Source: Flabesymbios commensalis (lineage: Eukaryota > Annelida > Polychaeta > Terebellida > Flabelligeridae). From it: a DNA stretch of 64,000 bases. The translations under genes were made by a program, and so were the position numbers. The notes under the pieces are model-generated. The model saw only the letters and a list, made by a program, of their open reading frames with translations, did no database searches and was not told the origin of the DNA. The stretch covers positions 82,550,658 through 82,614,657 of the forward strand of contig OZ024912.1 in assembly GCA_964017125.1 (NCBI GenBank), written 5' to 3'. Shown here piece by piece: positions 39,937-51,500 of this stretch (the first letter of the stretch is position 1; each line of letters starts with the position of its first letter).

Positions 39937-41765
39937 CTTTATTTATAGAGGGCTGCTCATTGAGCTTTCGCTCATCTGCCATGAGGCCCTCTTCAAAATG
40001 GTACACAATGTTCAAAATAACATATCATACAAGCATAGATTAGCAATAAAATAGATTATTACAAATATGAGCAATATAAAGAAGGTCAATAATATAGATA
40101 GTATAAATACATTGAGCATGCACATAGTAGGAATATAATAGATCTATTTTATACATCGATATATTCAGTAAGTTTATCACAGTTAAGGCCAGATACAAAA
40201 TTAAATACTTTTGACTGAAAAACAGAAAGAGAAATCGCTTGTCTTGTTTCGCTGTCCAGGTTATTCCACAATTTAGGGCCATTAAAAGATAAACTCCTGT
40301 TGTGTTTTTCTGAACATCTAAGCGACCTTTGTTTGAAGACCTCAAATTATAACGCTTTGAATCTAGTTTGATGCTAAACATGTCATGTAAATATTCAGGA
40401 GAAATTTTGTGAATGCACTTGTAAACTAAGCTAACTTGGTGGTATTTAACAATATCGGAGAACGGGATCCATTTCAATTCTTTAAATAAATTAGCGCTTG
40501 GTGTATAAAAGTCGGCATCTTAAATTATTCTTGCAGCCCTTTTCTGGAGTTTTACAATTATATTTATATTTTCTTTTGAACAATTACCCCATATACTACA
40601 ACAAGACTCCAAGTATGGCTTGATGTAGAAGTTATAAAATAAAATCCGAGTTTCTTTAGGTAGAAAATGCCGAATACGCTTCAGGAGGAATAATTTATAT
40701 ATCACTATTTTTTTTTCCATGCGATACCTGAACATCCCATGCCAAGGAACTATCTATGTGAATGCCAAGTAATTTGGTATTGCTTATTTGCTCAATTGGG
40801 GTATTATCAATAAGTAATTTAATGTATTTTTCTGATTCACTTATTCAGTTTAATTTTTGCCTGGATCCAATAAGCATTATTTTTGTCTTTTCTATGCTCA
40901 TTTTCATTCTGTTAATTTCACACCACTGGTTAACCGAGGTCGCCTTTATTTGTAATTTAGAAGAAATATTCTGAATATTTTTGCTCGTATGATGATCTGT
41001 AGTGTTATTGGCAAATATGGACATGTTTTTCAATGCTGGATTTAAAAATATGTCATTTATAAATAAAATGAAAAACAAAGGCCCCAGGACAGAGCCTTGG
41101 GGAACACCGGATTTGTTTTCTAAAGGATCAGGCAAAATTCCGTCTATGTCGACTTTTTAACTACGGATAAATAGATAGGAAGTAAACCAATTTAGGGCAT
41201 TTGTAGTGCAACGATATATTTCTAGATTTTGTAATAATAATGAGTGATCTACCAAGTCAAACGCCTTGCAAAGATCTACCATCAGAACACCAGTTAATTC
41301 CCCGTTATTCATTGCTTCTAGCCATTCTTCTGTTATTAGGGTTAAGGCGGTTTGACAAGAGTGATTATAACGAAAGCCTGACTGTCTTTGGTGTAGCAAA
41401 TTATTATTATTTAAAAACGCATAAAAAGATAATGCAATATGTTTTTCAATAATCTTCGATACGACAGGTAGGATGGAGACTGGTCTGTAGTTTTTTACAT
41501 CAGCATCAGATCCCTTTTTAAACAAGCAAACATTTTTAGGTATTTTGCGCTAATTCCATCCAGGTCGGTAGCTTTAGAAGACTTAAGTGAGGAAAGAAAT
41601 TTGAATACAAATGCATGTGAAATAGGAAGAATGTTGTAATCAGTACCTGGCAATAGTTTAGCATTTACAAAATTTTCTAAAATCGTAAAATTTGGTTGCT
41701 CATTTTCATTTTGACCAATAAGTTTATCTATCAAAGTTGTAAAATGTTGATTTAATTCAATTAAT
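39905..41765 (-). mobile_element. Broken LINE with (ATT)n tail
   Basis: On the minus strand: FKKGSDADVKNYRPVSILPV, GFRYNHSCQTAL, DLCKAFDLVDH, SGVPQGSVLGPLFFILFIND, FANNTTDHH (in place of the FADD motif), RMKMSIEKTKIM, PYLESCCSIWG and RSSNKGRLDV give RT and C-terminal parts in order. The 3' end reads AAATAAAGATT followed by (ATT)n at 39907-39942. The 5' end is truncated near 41765 and there are several frame breaks. Confidence 0.9.
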
Positions 41766-41857
41766 TACCTATTGATTCCTGACTTAAATAAATATACTTT
41801 TACTGATAGCTACCTTATTTTTTCTGATCTTGCAAATAGGGTGTCGGCGTTGTTTAA

Positions 41858-42155
41858 AGGGACATGCCCAGGTCTAAAAATCTTTAAAAAATCGGTGATT
41901 TTTTTTTAGCTTATTAATATGACTATATGATGTAAACATGTCCATAGACAAGAACTGCAAGTTTTTTTAATTTTTGTGCTGCGCACTTACCATTTAGGCT
42001 AGATATAGAGATGAAATTCCCGTATTTCTTATTTTTGGCATGGTTGTCAATAATTAGAAATCAGGAATTTCGTCTCTATATCTAGCCTAGCTAACTGGTG
42101 AATGCGCAGCACAAAAATTACAAAACTTCTGCAGTTCTAGTCTATATACAATAGA
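41858..42155. mobile_element. Element F copy
   Basis: AAGGGACATGCCCAGG opens it; AATCGGTGATTTTT, ATATGACTATATGATG and an inner inverted pair around GAAATTCCCGTATTTC follow. The right outer arm is incomplete. Confidence 0.65.
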
Positions 42156-43394
42156 TTTTTTTCTAACATTTTCTAAATTTACAACAAAAATCCATTTACA
42201 ACAAATTAGAGCGCCAAATTTGTCACTTTATTTTAAAAAAGAGAAATAGAGGGTTATCTCCTCGTGATTATGCAGAACACGTGTTGTGCCATATTTCATT
42301 TTCATGCTAGACATAAAAATATTGATATTGAGGATCATGTCCTGCTGGTCTGTCAACGAGAGGAAATAGATTAATTATAGCTATTGCCTCTTGTATTTTA
42401 TATTATTATATTACTCTGCTATGGATAATTGTACAACAGTGTGTATAGTAGTATTATGACCAAGTTGAAACTGCCATCATATTATCTTTTTTTCAAAATG
42501 ACCTGTATGTCCACTAATCTACAATAATATGTGAATGTATGTGAAATTAGATCATAATGTATGTGACATTACAAATCAGTTCTATAGTGTATTACAATTT
42601 TTATCAATTATATATGTGTGCACTTTGTGTACACTATATACTTTAAGAGGACCCATAGTTATTTGTGATTGAGCATTGCTCAACTATATAGCAGCCCTCA
42701 GAAAATATTGTTTTAAGGGAAGCAAGTTCTTGTATTTTACAATGTTACCTGTGACGTCTTTTAATATATTATCAGGGCCGGATCAAGCATGTGGGAGGCC
42801 CGGGGCCCACTTGAGAGAGAGGCCCCCTTTTACAATTATCCCTATTGCATAACATATTACACACTAGTAGCCTAGGCTAAACCATAAAACCGCAAATAAA
42901 TAGGAAAAACTGAACAGATAATTTTTCTCGAATATTATATTATTCATAAATACAAAATGAAAATAAAAGAAGTACAATTCAGCTGTAAATCTTACACATG
43001 TATATACACAGAGAAAATTGGGTAAACTTTTTTCCGTGAAAAACTATGGTAGGCCTACTAGCACGATAACAGAAGTGGGCAATTATAATATAGACACTTT
43101 TCTTGATTTTTGTATAGCAAAGTCACGGGTAATGCCACTGAAATCCAACTCACGCAGTATATCTGATTTAATGCTCATAATGGTTAAATATACATGTCTT
43201 CCCTGCTTCATTGATGTCCGCAGTCGGTTTTCAATTAATTTGAGCTTCGAGAAGGATCGCTCACCACTACAGTTGGAAACCATCAAAATAAGGTAAATCC
43301 GTAGGGCTATTTCAATGTTAGGAATAGTGTCCTGCACATCTTTCTCAATGATGAGTCTGTACATATAAAGCTCAGTGCTAAAGTTTTTTTGTCT

Positions 43395-43471
43395 GTGAAT
43401 ATATTTGTAAATGATTCAAACTTCAAATGATAATATCATTTGAAGTTTGAATCATTTACAAATATATTCAC
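43395..43471. repeat. Perfect 77-bp palindrome
   Basis: Arms of 38 bp without mismatch around a single central A. The left arm begins GTGAATATATTTGTAAATGA. It sits beside the hAT dimerisation domain. Confidence 0.9.
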
Positions 43472-43799
43472 TTATTATGTCGAAGTCATCTGGATAGAAT
43501 GAAATTATGGTTTCCTGCTGCAACACGAAGTTCATCTGCAGAAAGTTTTTTGATATTGCTGAAAAAGCTAAATTGGTTTGATATTAATACATTGACCCAA
43601 TGCTGTTTTAATGTTGGGCCAGCGTCGCAGATGGCGGGGTAACATTGGTTCATTGGCCCTATGTACCTGTGATTGCCGTTTAGCTGGACAATGCTGCATG
43701 AGACAAATGTTGAGCTGTGTTTATAACAGCATGTCAGTTTCTAACAGTGAGTAAGAGTGATGCATTAGGTGACGTGTGAGGAGCGCGCAGCGCGGGGCC

Positions 43800-43998
43800 C
43801 TGCACAAAATTAACGTCAATACACAGGCCTCAACCTTAACTCATCGTGGCCGCCATTAACGTGATCAACCAGTCACATTGAGGAGGGGTTAATAAGGATA
43901 TTTCTCTGAAAACCCCACACGGGGACAGCGGGGTTCGAAACCGGGACGCATGCATGACGAGGCAGGCAGGCGCTCTAGCCATTGCGCCATGTCCCCTT
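43800..43998 (-). mobile_element. tRNA-derived SINE
   Basis: On the minus strand the head reads GGGGACATGGCGCAATGGCT (A box GGCGCAATGGCTAGAGCG), with a B box GGTTTCGAACC at 43930-43945. It could fold tRNA-like but is followed by a SINE body (CAGAGAAATATCC) and not by a terminator. It differs from the family at 23708. Confidence 0.65.
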
Positions 43999-44277
43999 CT
44001 ATACTTTAAGTGATATAAGTTTAAGTGACATAGCGTGTGGAACCCTACATTCACGCCACATCATGGGAGGTGTTATTATAGACAGTGTAAGCGCGCTAAC
44101 TGTGAAAACACCATACGTATGTACATGCCATACTGTCATTTCACGGCTGATTGCACTCGGATCAGTGATCAGACAGTTAGACAGGTTAAACAATGCCCCA
44201 GCCGCAAATTGGTGGGAGGCCCCCTCTTGGTGGGAGGCCCGTGCCCCCCCCCCTCTGGATCCGGTCCTGTATTTTAT

Positions 44278-45233
44278 GCATTGTCTCTATTCAATAAATA
44301 CGAAACTAATTACAATTGACGTTCTACTGGGATTCCCCCATGGGCTAGTGATGTCAAAAAACATTTCTTGTTCAATTTTTAGGGCTTCCATAGCTCAACA
44401 AATGTCGTAAGCAACGAGTATTGAATCACACCAATGCCTATCTTAAACAACTCTACAGTTGCCAGGCATGCAGTAATATATAACGTGTTATTTCACAATG
44501 TCAGAAGTCAATAACTACTATAGCTCGAACACTTATAGCTTTTTTTCACGTAATATGTTTCGATGAAATATTAGGCCTACACCTGAAGCTATATATAGGC
44601 CTAGTGTCATATGTTGAGAGCTAGATTAAAAAACACTTTCATCACTTGTAATTTATGAATGAAAAAGGTGTGTTAAACATCCTCCATATTCAAGACACGT
44701 CCCATATATTATAGATATTATATTATATCATATATTATAAGATATTATAAGATATTATATATATATGATATCTTATAATATATATATATAGCTTTAATTA
44801 ACCTAACTTTTATTAAAATTATACTAGTCTTCATAAATTTACAAGTAGGCCTATTTGAAAACACATAAAATAATTTATAGATCAAATAAATAAAATTTTA
44901 AATATATAAATATAGGCTATATATCTAGCCTAGGTCCTACATGGAATTATAACATGTATTTCAATGTAATTGTAAGATGATATAAGATACATTTTATTTT
45001 CAATCGGCAATAAGATATACATAAACATAATAATATAATGGGAAATAATATATAAGCCTAGCCCTACATTTGGAATCATGTTAAAATTTAGATGTCAATA
45101 TAACTTAGGCCGCAATTAGCTAGGCTACATATATATCTTTATTTGTTTGACTAAAAACTTTTATTTTAAATAATTAAGTCTTATTCTAATAAAGAAACTA
45201 ATTGAACACATCTAAAACATTATTTATTATCTA
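44278..45233. other. AT-rich stretch inside the bounded segment
   Basis: It contains a TATA/ATAT palindrome at 44705-44790 and several TAGGCCTA palindromes. No coding content is seen. Confidence 0.4.
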
Positions 45234-45388
45234 ACTGTGGCGAACCTATAGACCTGCTGTGCGATCGTTGTAGTAAACAGCAACTGACCAATGAAGTTTG
45301 TGGTGAACTCACCAAAGTTGTGGTGAACTAACTAACTCGTGGTGAACTTACTGTGGCGAACGCACTGCGTGGCGAGCTCGCCTGTATT
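45234..45388 (+). repeat. Right inverted array of TGTGGCGAACC
   Basis: TGTGGCGAACC, TGTGGTGAACT (twice), CGTGGTGAACTT, TGTGGCGAACG and CGTGGCGAGCT are six copies on the plus strand, ending CCTGTATT at 45388. They lie 65-215 bp before the ddrgk1 start codon and may form part of its promoter. Confidence 0.8.
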
Positions 45389-45451
45389 CATACAATCCGA
45401 CGTTCTTATGTCACGGAAGTGACGTTTGCAGATGTCAACAAAATTGACAAC

Positions 45452-45539
45452 ATGGATTTTGCTTTAGTGTCTGTAATTAGTATTTTCGCTGGTTTTGGAG
45501 TGATACTCATCGTATTTTTATTCAATGTCAGAAAAAAAG
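45452..45539 (+). CDS. ddrgk1: ddrgk1 exon 1 (membrane anchor)
   Basis: ATG in context AACATGG. It encodes [16 protein letters not shown] followed by a hydrophobic run and RKK. The donor AAAG|GTAACG leaves one base, which forms a Glu codon with exon 2. The assignment rests on this phase match plus the membrane-anchor similarity; intron 1 is 8.9 kb. Confidence 0.85.
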
Positions 45540-48500
45540 GTAACGTGTAATGTTGGTAACTTTTAGTGATGTTCTTTTTACTTGTAAAAGTGAGAGAATA
45601 CTTTGTAGCGTTGGAAATATGGTTCCACTGGGCGATAAACAGTGAACGTCTTCTTCTTCTTATACTGGTCACAACTTCCAGCGGGAAGACTAATGGACCA
45701 GGGTTTGTGTGGTGCGCAGCGATAAATTGAATGAAAAAAAAAGTATATTCAGGTATCTAGGCCTGGTTTGTAGGCCTAGTCTATATAAAGTGTCTCTGTG
45801 ACCATTTATTAATAAATGACTAATATTAATAATAGTAAATCTAGGGCGTTATATTAAATCTAAACGTCAGGATGGAAATGGTGTCTCTCCCTTGAAGGAA
45901 AATGGCCAGCTGCATTCAGATAGCAGACGTAAGGCCGAAATACTAAACAACCAATTTTGCTCAGTTTTTACCTCCGAAGACACCAAGAATATACCTAGAT
46001 TACCAGGACCACCGAATACTGAAATGCCTAAATTCAAAATTACCGTTCAAGGCGTAACTAAATTACTTGAGAGTTTAAACAGCGAAAGGCATCCGGACCG
46101 GACGAGCTCCCGAACTTGATTCTGAAGAATGCTGCCAACGAAATATCTCCCTTTCTTAAAATTATTTTCGACCAATCTCTACAATCGGGCAAATTACCAG
46201 ATGACTGGGTAGAGGCTAATGTTGCCCCTGTCTTCAAAAAAGGGGATGGGCACTCTCCGGCAAACTACAGGCCGATATCCCTCACATGTGTTTGTGCCAA
46301 ATTACTCGAACACATCATTTGTAAACAAATCATATCCTATTTTTCGGAAAACAAAATTTTAACACCTGTACAGCATGGCTTTCGATCAAAACACTCATGC
46401 GAAAGCCAGCTTTTGATTACAACTGATGAATTTATTCAAAATTTTGAAAGCAAGACACAAACAGATGTTGTTGTCTTGGATTTTAGTAAGGCCTTTGATG
46501 TTGTCCCCCACCAACGCCTCTTGCACAAACTTGACCACTATGGAATTCGGGGAACAACTCTTAATTGGATTCAAAATTTTCTGACCAATAGAACCCAGAA
46601 AGTAGTAGTTGATGGCAGCTCTTCAGAATCAGCTCGCGTGAGGTCCGGTGTGCCCCAGGGTACTGTTCTCGGACCCCCACTCTTTTTGACCTATATTAAT
46701 GACCTCCCTTCCACGGTCTCCTCGCAGGTTCGCCTCTTTGCAGATGACTGCCTCCTGTATCGCCCGATAAAATGTCGAGCAGATCAGGAGCAGCTGCAGA
46801 GAGACCTATCTGCGTTACAGGACTGGGGGGTATGAATTATTGCGGCCAAGATCAACCATCAACCCAGCTGACGTAGTTAGCTGTGACTGGTCACAGCCCC
46901 GCCGACCAGCTGCCTATTGAAAAAAACACACGAGGCACCAGTTCGATGTTTGCCCGCCCTCATCTGACTGTCTAGTGGCGTACAATCAATTTTATGAAAT
47001 TTTTAAGGTCAAGTTGGGAAAATTTAAACAATCGAAAATTTGAATCGAGCTGGTATGAACAGTATAAACGGCGGCCATTTTGTTCAAATTTCTGGAATCT
47101 ATAAACAACATCCAGCTCACCGTCTGGAAACGAAGTGTCAGACAGGTTCAGTTCAATTTGGCTTGAAACATCAAGCCGCAGCATTCCGCTGCCAGAAATG
47201 TCCGGAATCAATATAATGAGAGGCCAAGTCAACAGCCGGGCGAGCCCAGGAGAGTCCTGCAGCCTGCCGCGTGCTCTAGCATTTAGTGCATGTTGTATTA
47301 CAGCGGGATTAGCTAGCGCCGTCGTTAGCCGCACCTGCCAGCTCTAGGAAAGTCATTCAGCCCAGCCTGTAAACAGTGCTTAGCCAAGTCTTTAGCCAGA
47401 GACTGACATCCCAGGAAAGTTCCGAACTATGCCGATCCGCACTGCCCTCCTCATTACATAATTAAAAAAAAATTGTAACTCTCCCACTTTTTAATGATAT
47501 ACACGTATGAATTTGTGTGTTGAGACCTTATTCTCAAGACCACCAGAAAAATTGTAGGACCACCAGATTCTCTGAGCTAGTAGTCCTGTGGACCACTGCT
47601 CAAAAAATTTTGTGTCAAACCCTGGCTAGACTCTAACCTCTACTCTTAGCCTAGGACTAGATTAGGCAAGCATCCTAAAAAATCATATATTTAATTTGTG
47701 ATAAAGTAACGGACTGCTTACAAGACAGGAGTTCAGTCAACGTTATCTATGATGACCGGATCTCAGTATTCAAGTTTTATCGGCCACAGGCCACACTGAA
47801 TGTTGTCAACTCCGGTTGAGCAGCCTTTTTCGTAAAGTTAAACCCTGATAATAGGTTTAATGATTGGACTAATGTTGGCCTAATCATTATGCTGGGACAT
47901 TGTGCGTGAGACTGGCCCAAGTCATTTAACCAGTATTGACGTGCTCTGTTCATGCTGTTAGGCCAATGTCCCGCTTAGCTGTGGCTTGCTTTGCTCGCCC
48001 AGAGCCGTTGTTTCCTCGTCCCGCTTTGCAGACAACCAATCAGGGGCTTCGTCACAGGTCACCTCGAAGAAAACAACCAGAGTTTAAAAGCGATGTTTTC
48101 CTTACAACGAGTAAGCCTGTTTCATGAAAAAATACATTAATTTTTATTACCTGTTTGACTTTATTGAATCTATATAACCCTAATGTGTTTTAATCGCAAT
48201 TTTGTAAAAAAAAAAAATTAAGAATTTTTTTTCTTCAGCCTGTATTTTTGTGTGAACAGCCCTTTTGGGAAATTTGGCAGTGAATTTGCAAAAAAAGGTT
48301 TCCCTACCCACCCTAATTTGGAAGGCCATGTAGTGGAATCCAAAACAAATTGCCAAAAAAATATATACTACCTACCCTGTTCTGAAAGCCGGTGTAATAG
48401 TCCTAAATCCTCTGTGTTTTGGCATGCTGGAGCTACGAATTGGAACGGCAAATGGACAATGATAACGAGCCTGATTCGGATTTGCAGCGCCTCTGAGCTC

Positions 48501-51500
48501 GAGACACCAAGGATTTAGTCAGACCAGAGTCTAAGAACAGTGACTAATCAATATCATGGGGGCATATACAGCTTTTTTATTTCCTCCGACCTTGAGGTTC
48601 ACCAAAAATAATTTAAAAATTATTTTTCTGGATTTTTTTCGAACCCAGATTGGTGCTGGATTTTTAGAGAATTATAATGTTTTTCCCCTTTCAATATTGA
48701 GACGTTGTTTTGATGTTGTGTCTTTAGGCAAGACACTTTACCCTCACATGCTTCACTTGACTCAGGTTTAAATGAATACCTGGTAGGACAGAAATGGCAA
48801 TGTGTATAATAGGTTAAATCTGCCAAAATGGCTGCAGGACTGTATGCTTTCCAAGGAGTTGAAATGACACACAAATAAACAGGTCCAGTGACCAGAGGGT
48901 AAAATGTAAAGTTGGCTGAAAAGTCTTCAGATTTGATATCAGACAATAAACATAATAAAGTTGCACCTCTATCTTTTACTTTTTATATTTATCGGTCTAT
49001 AAAATAGGGAATCAAAATGGAAAGAGTTAAGTAAGAACTATGACCTTTTTAAAGTGTAAAATATTTTGCCACCTATTGGGTTTTGTCTCTGTGGTGGAGG
49101 GGGCTATTTTAACACTGTGCACAAGGAGCATGTTGTTTAATAATAATTATCGCTAGGAATAGGCTTAGACTAAGATTACATTCTTGCCATTACCAGTAAC
49201 CTCTTTACCCTTTAAATTATTTAATTTAATTATTTTTCTTTAATTTCAATTTTTCAATCACTTTACCGCGATGCACCACTTCAAGTGTTTAGTTTAAGAT
49301 CAAACATTTACATATTTCTACTGATTGAACATTTATGTCACAAATACTGGTATTTGATTTGATAAAAAGGTATTCTAAACGAGTTCTGCTTGGTGCTTAA
49401 AGGGTAAAAATATTTTGTTGTTCAAATTTGATTGGGCATTTCAAATCATGCATTTCAGTGGACGATACTGAAGTAATTGTTGCCTGGTACAATGTACATG
49501 TATATATTTTATTTCTGCTGCACATATGTTTTCTGTATGTGAAGCCATCATATTCAGCCACGATATTATTTAAGCCTGCGCATTAGCCATTAGCCATCAC
49601 CAGGGTTGTGGTCAGGTACAGTTGACTGTACTCAGGTACAGGTACAGGTACTCATAAAATATTCACCAGGTACCATCACTGCAGTTTACATGTTTAACCC
49701 ATAGGTAGCAACAGTTGTAGTGTGCTTATATACTTCTATATTGTAATTAATTAATGACATTGTGAAAACATCCAGGATGTTAGAAAATGATAATATCTGG
49801 TAATAAAATGATTTGGCACGGAATAACAAAGAAACAGCATAATAATATATGCAACATTCTTATTTAGTAGAGGGCCCAGTGTGGTAAAATAATAACCCTG
49901 ACATTATAAAAAGAGCCAATAAACTGGAAACTTGGGTATACCTTGGGTATAATCAGTGATGCTTGTATAAAACAACAATATCCTGCCTGGATCCCACACA
50001 GTGGTCAAATAAGGAGGACTGGTTACAATACATTATTCTCCCAGCACTACGTAACTAATAAATACTTAGAACACTGAACAATAAAATTTAAATTTTCAGT
50101 CCTTTGAATACGCTACAGAAACTATAATTTCAATTGAAAATTACTTGGATTCATGAATATATATTAGAGTAGCAGATTTAAAAGTAATTAATTTTTTCGC
50201 AACTGGTTACATAAATGCTAATAAAATGTACAGGAACACTTCTATAGTTGACATCAGGTCACAAAGGGTTGACGTAAACCCCTTGATTTGGGCGTCAATA
50301 GCCAGGCAGCGGGTGGCAAATACTTGACCTCCTTTGATATGATTCTGGGATGCTCATACACTGACTGCCGCAGCGGACTTATCGCTATCTACCCTGGCTG
50401 GCATAACAGCGGCGTCTAACAAATAGAGACATTGAACCAGTGCCGGTTTATTGTTGGCACTGCGTCGCAGACGTTGGTACACTGTTATAACAACCTTGCT
50501 TAAATGTCTTGTATTATTTGTGCATTAACCAGGCCAACATGTGGTATGGAGCCACTGTCGGGTTACAGTGGCGTTTCCAGAAATAAATTAAGGGGGGTGC
50601 TCATATTTCAAAAAAAAAACGTTTAACAGGAGCGGCCTAGGGGGGGACATGCCCACTGGAAAACTTGAAAAAAAATATACATCAAATTGTGCGATTTCAT
50701 GGTATATTTGCCGTAAAATGAAGATATGAGAGTCTGACTGAAATGTCAGTTCCTTAATGAACCTAATGACAGATGTACTACAACTTAGCCTGAGTAGTCT
50801 ATTTAAGCAAACACAGATTTGTCATGCCGTAAAACAAAGAAAAAATGGTATAACATAATGCTCTGCTTCAAACAAGGGCTAAGATATGACATTTATTAAT
50901 TGTGACGGCCATTTAGGCGGCCATTTTGAATTTTACTCAGAGGTCAACATAGATCATACTCATTTTTTTGCGATGGATTTTGGAAATACATTTCCCATAC
51001 CTAACACCATACCAAATTTGTAAAACTGAAAATCTGTTTTAATTAATTAAACTCATAATTGACCTTGAACATGATCTTTGACCTCAAAAAACGCCCATAT
51101 CATTGAAATGACCCAAAACCTGATTTATAATGTCGCAAAACATACAAAAGTGGTACTACATAATATTCTACTTCAAAAACGAGCTGAGATATTACATTTA
51201 TTTGTTTTCATGGTCGTTTTCGTGGCCATTTTGAATTTGTTTGCGAACGCACCGCCCATACCTAACACCATGCCAAAATTCAAAAACTTGTCACCAAGTG
51301 CACGATTGTTCCTAATATTAGGGTATTCCTCCCCCGCTATAAGCCTATATCAGATATTCTTGGTTGTTCTCACACTTTGCTACCCATTTTTAATTATTAT
51401 CTTTGATTTGGTCACTAGTAAAGAAAACCTAGTCGAGTCCCACCTGTACCTGAAATAATTCATCTCAGTGGCTATAATAGGGGTCTGATATCTCCTGAGA

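Larger units (their letters stand above)
42773..44269 (-). mobile_element. hAT element with transposase C-terminus
   Basis: Ends CAGGGCCGGATCAAGC and GGATCCGGTCCTG are inverted repeats, flanked by TATATTAT (42765-42772) and TATTTTAT (44270-44277), an 8-bp duplication with one mismatch. On the minus strand at 43083-43364 the frame reads IALRIYLILMVSNCSGERSF, then SKLKLIENRLRTSM, which is the hAT dimerisation domain. The rest of the transposase is not preserved. A palindrome (43395-43471), a foldback-D remnant (43592-43668) and a SINE lie inside. Confidence 0.9.
34814..45388. mobile_element. 10.6 kb segment bounded by inverted motif arrays, probable MULE-type insertion
   Basis: Both outer edges read AATACAGG pointing inwards, then a six-copy array of GGTTCGCCACA-like motifs, and both inner edges end GGTTCGCCACA..GTTAGA. 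A MULE-type transposase remnant lies just inside the left array. Later insertions fill the interior: satellite block, LINE, element F, hAT. I see no clear target duplication outside AATACAGG, so a single transposon origin remains a hypothesis. Confidence 0.5.

Noticed and set aside
43930-43998. Possible functional tRNA gene
   Set aside because: A and B boxes are present, but it continues into a SINE body and sits inside a hAT element.
46972-47334. 120-codon minus-strand frame in a GC-richer segment
   Set aside because: No recognisable domain, no splice context, and it lies in ddrgk1 intron 1 beside LINE remains.
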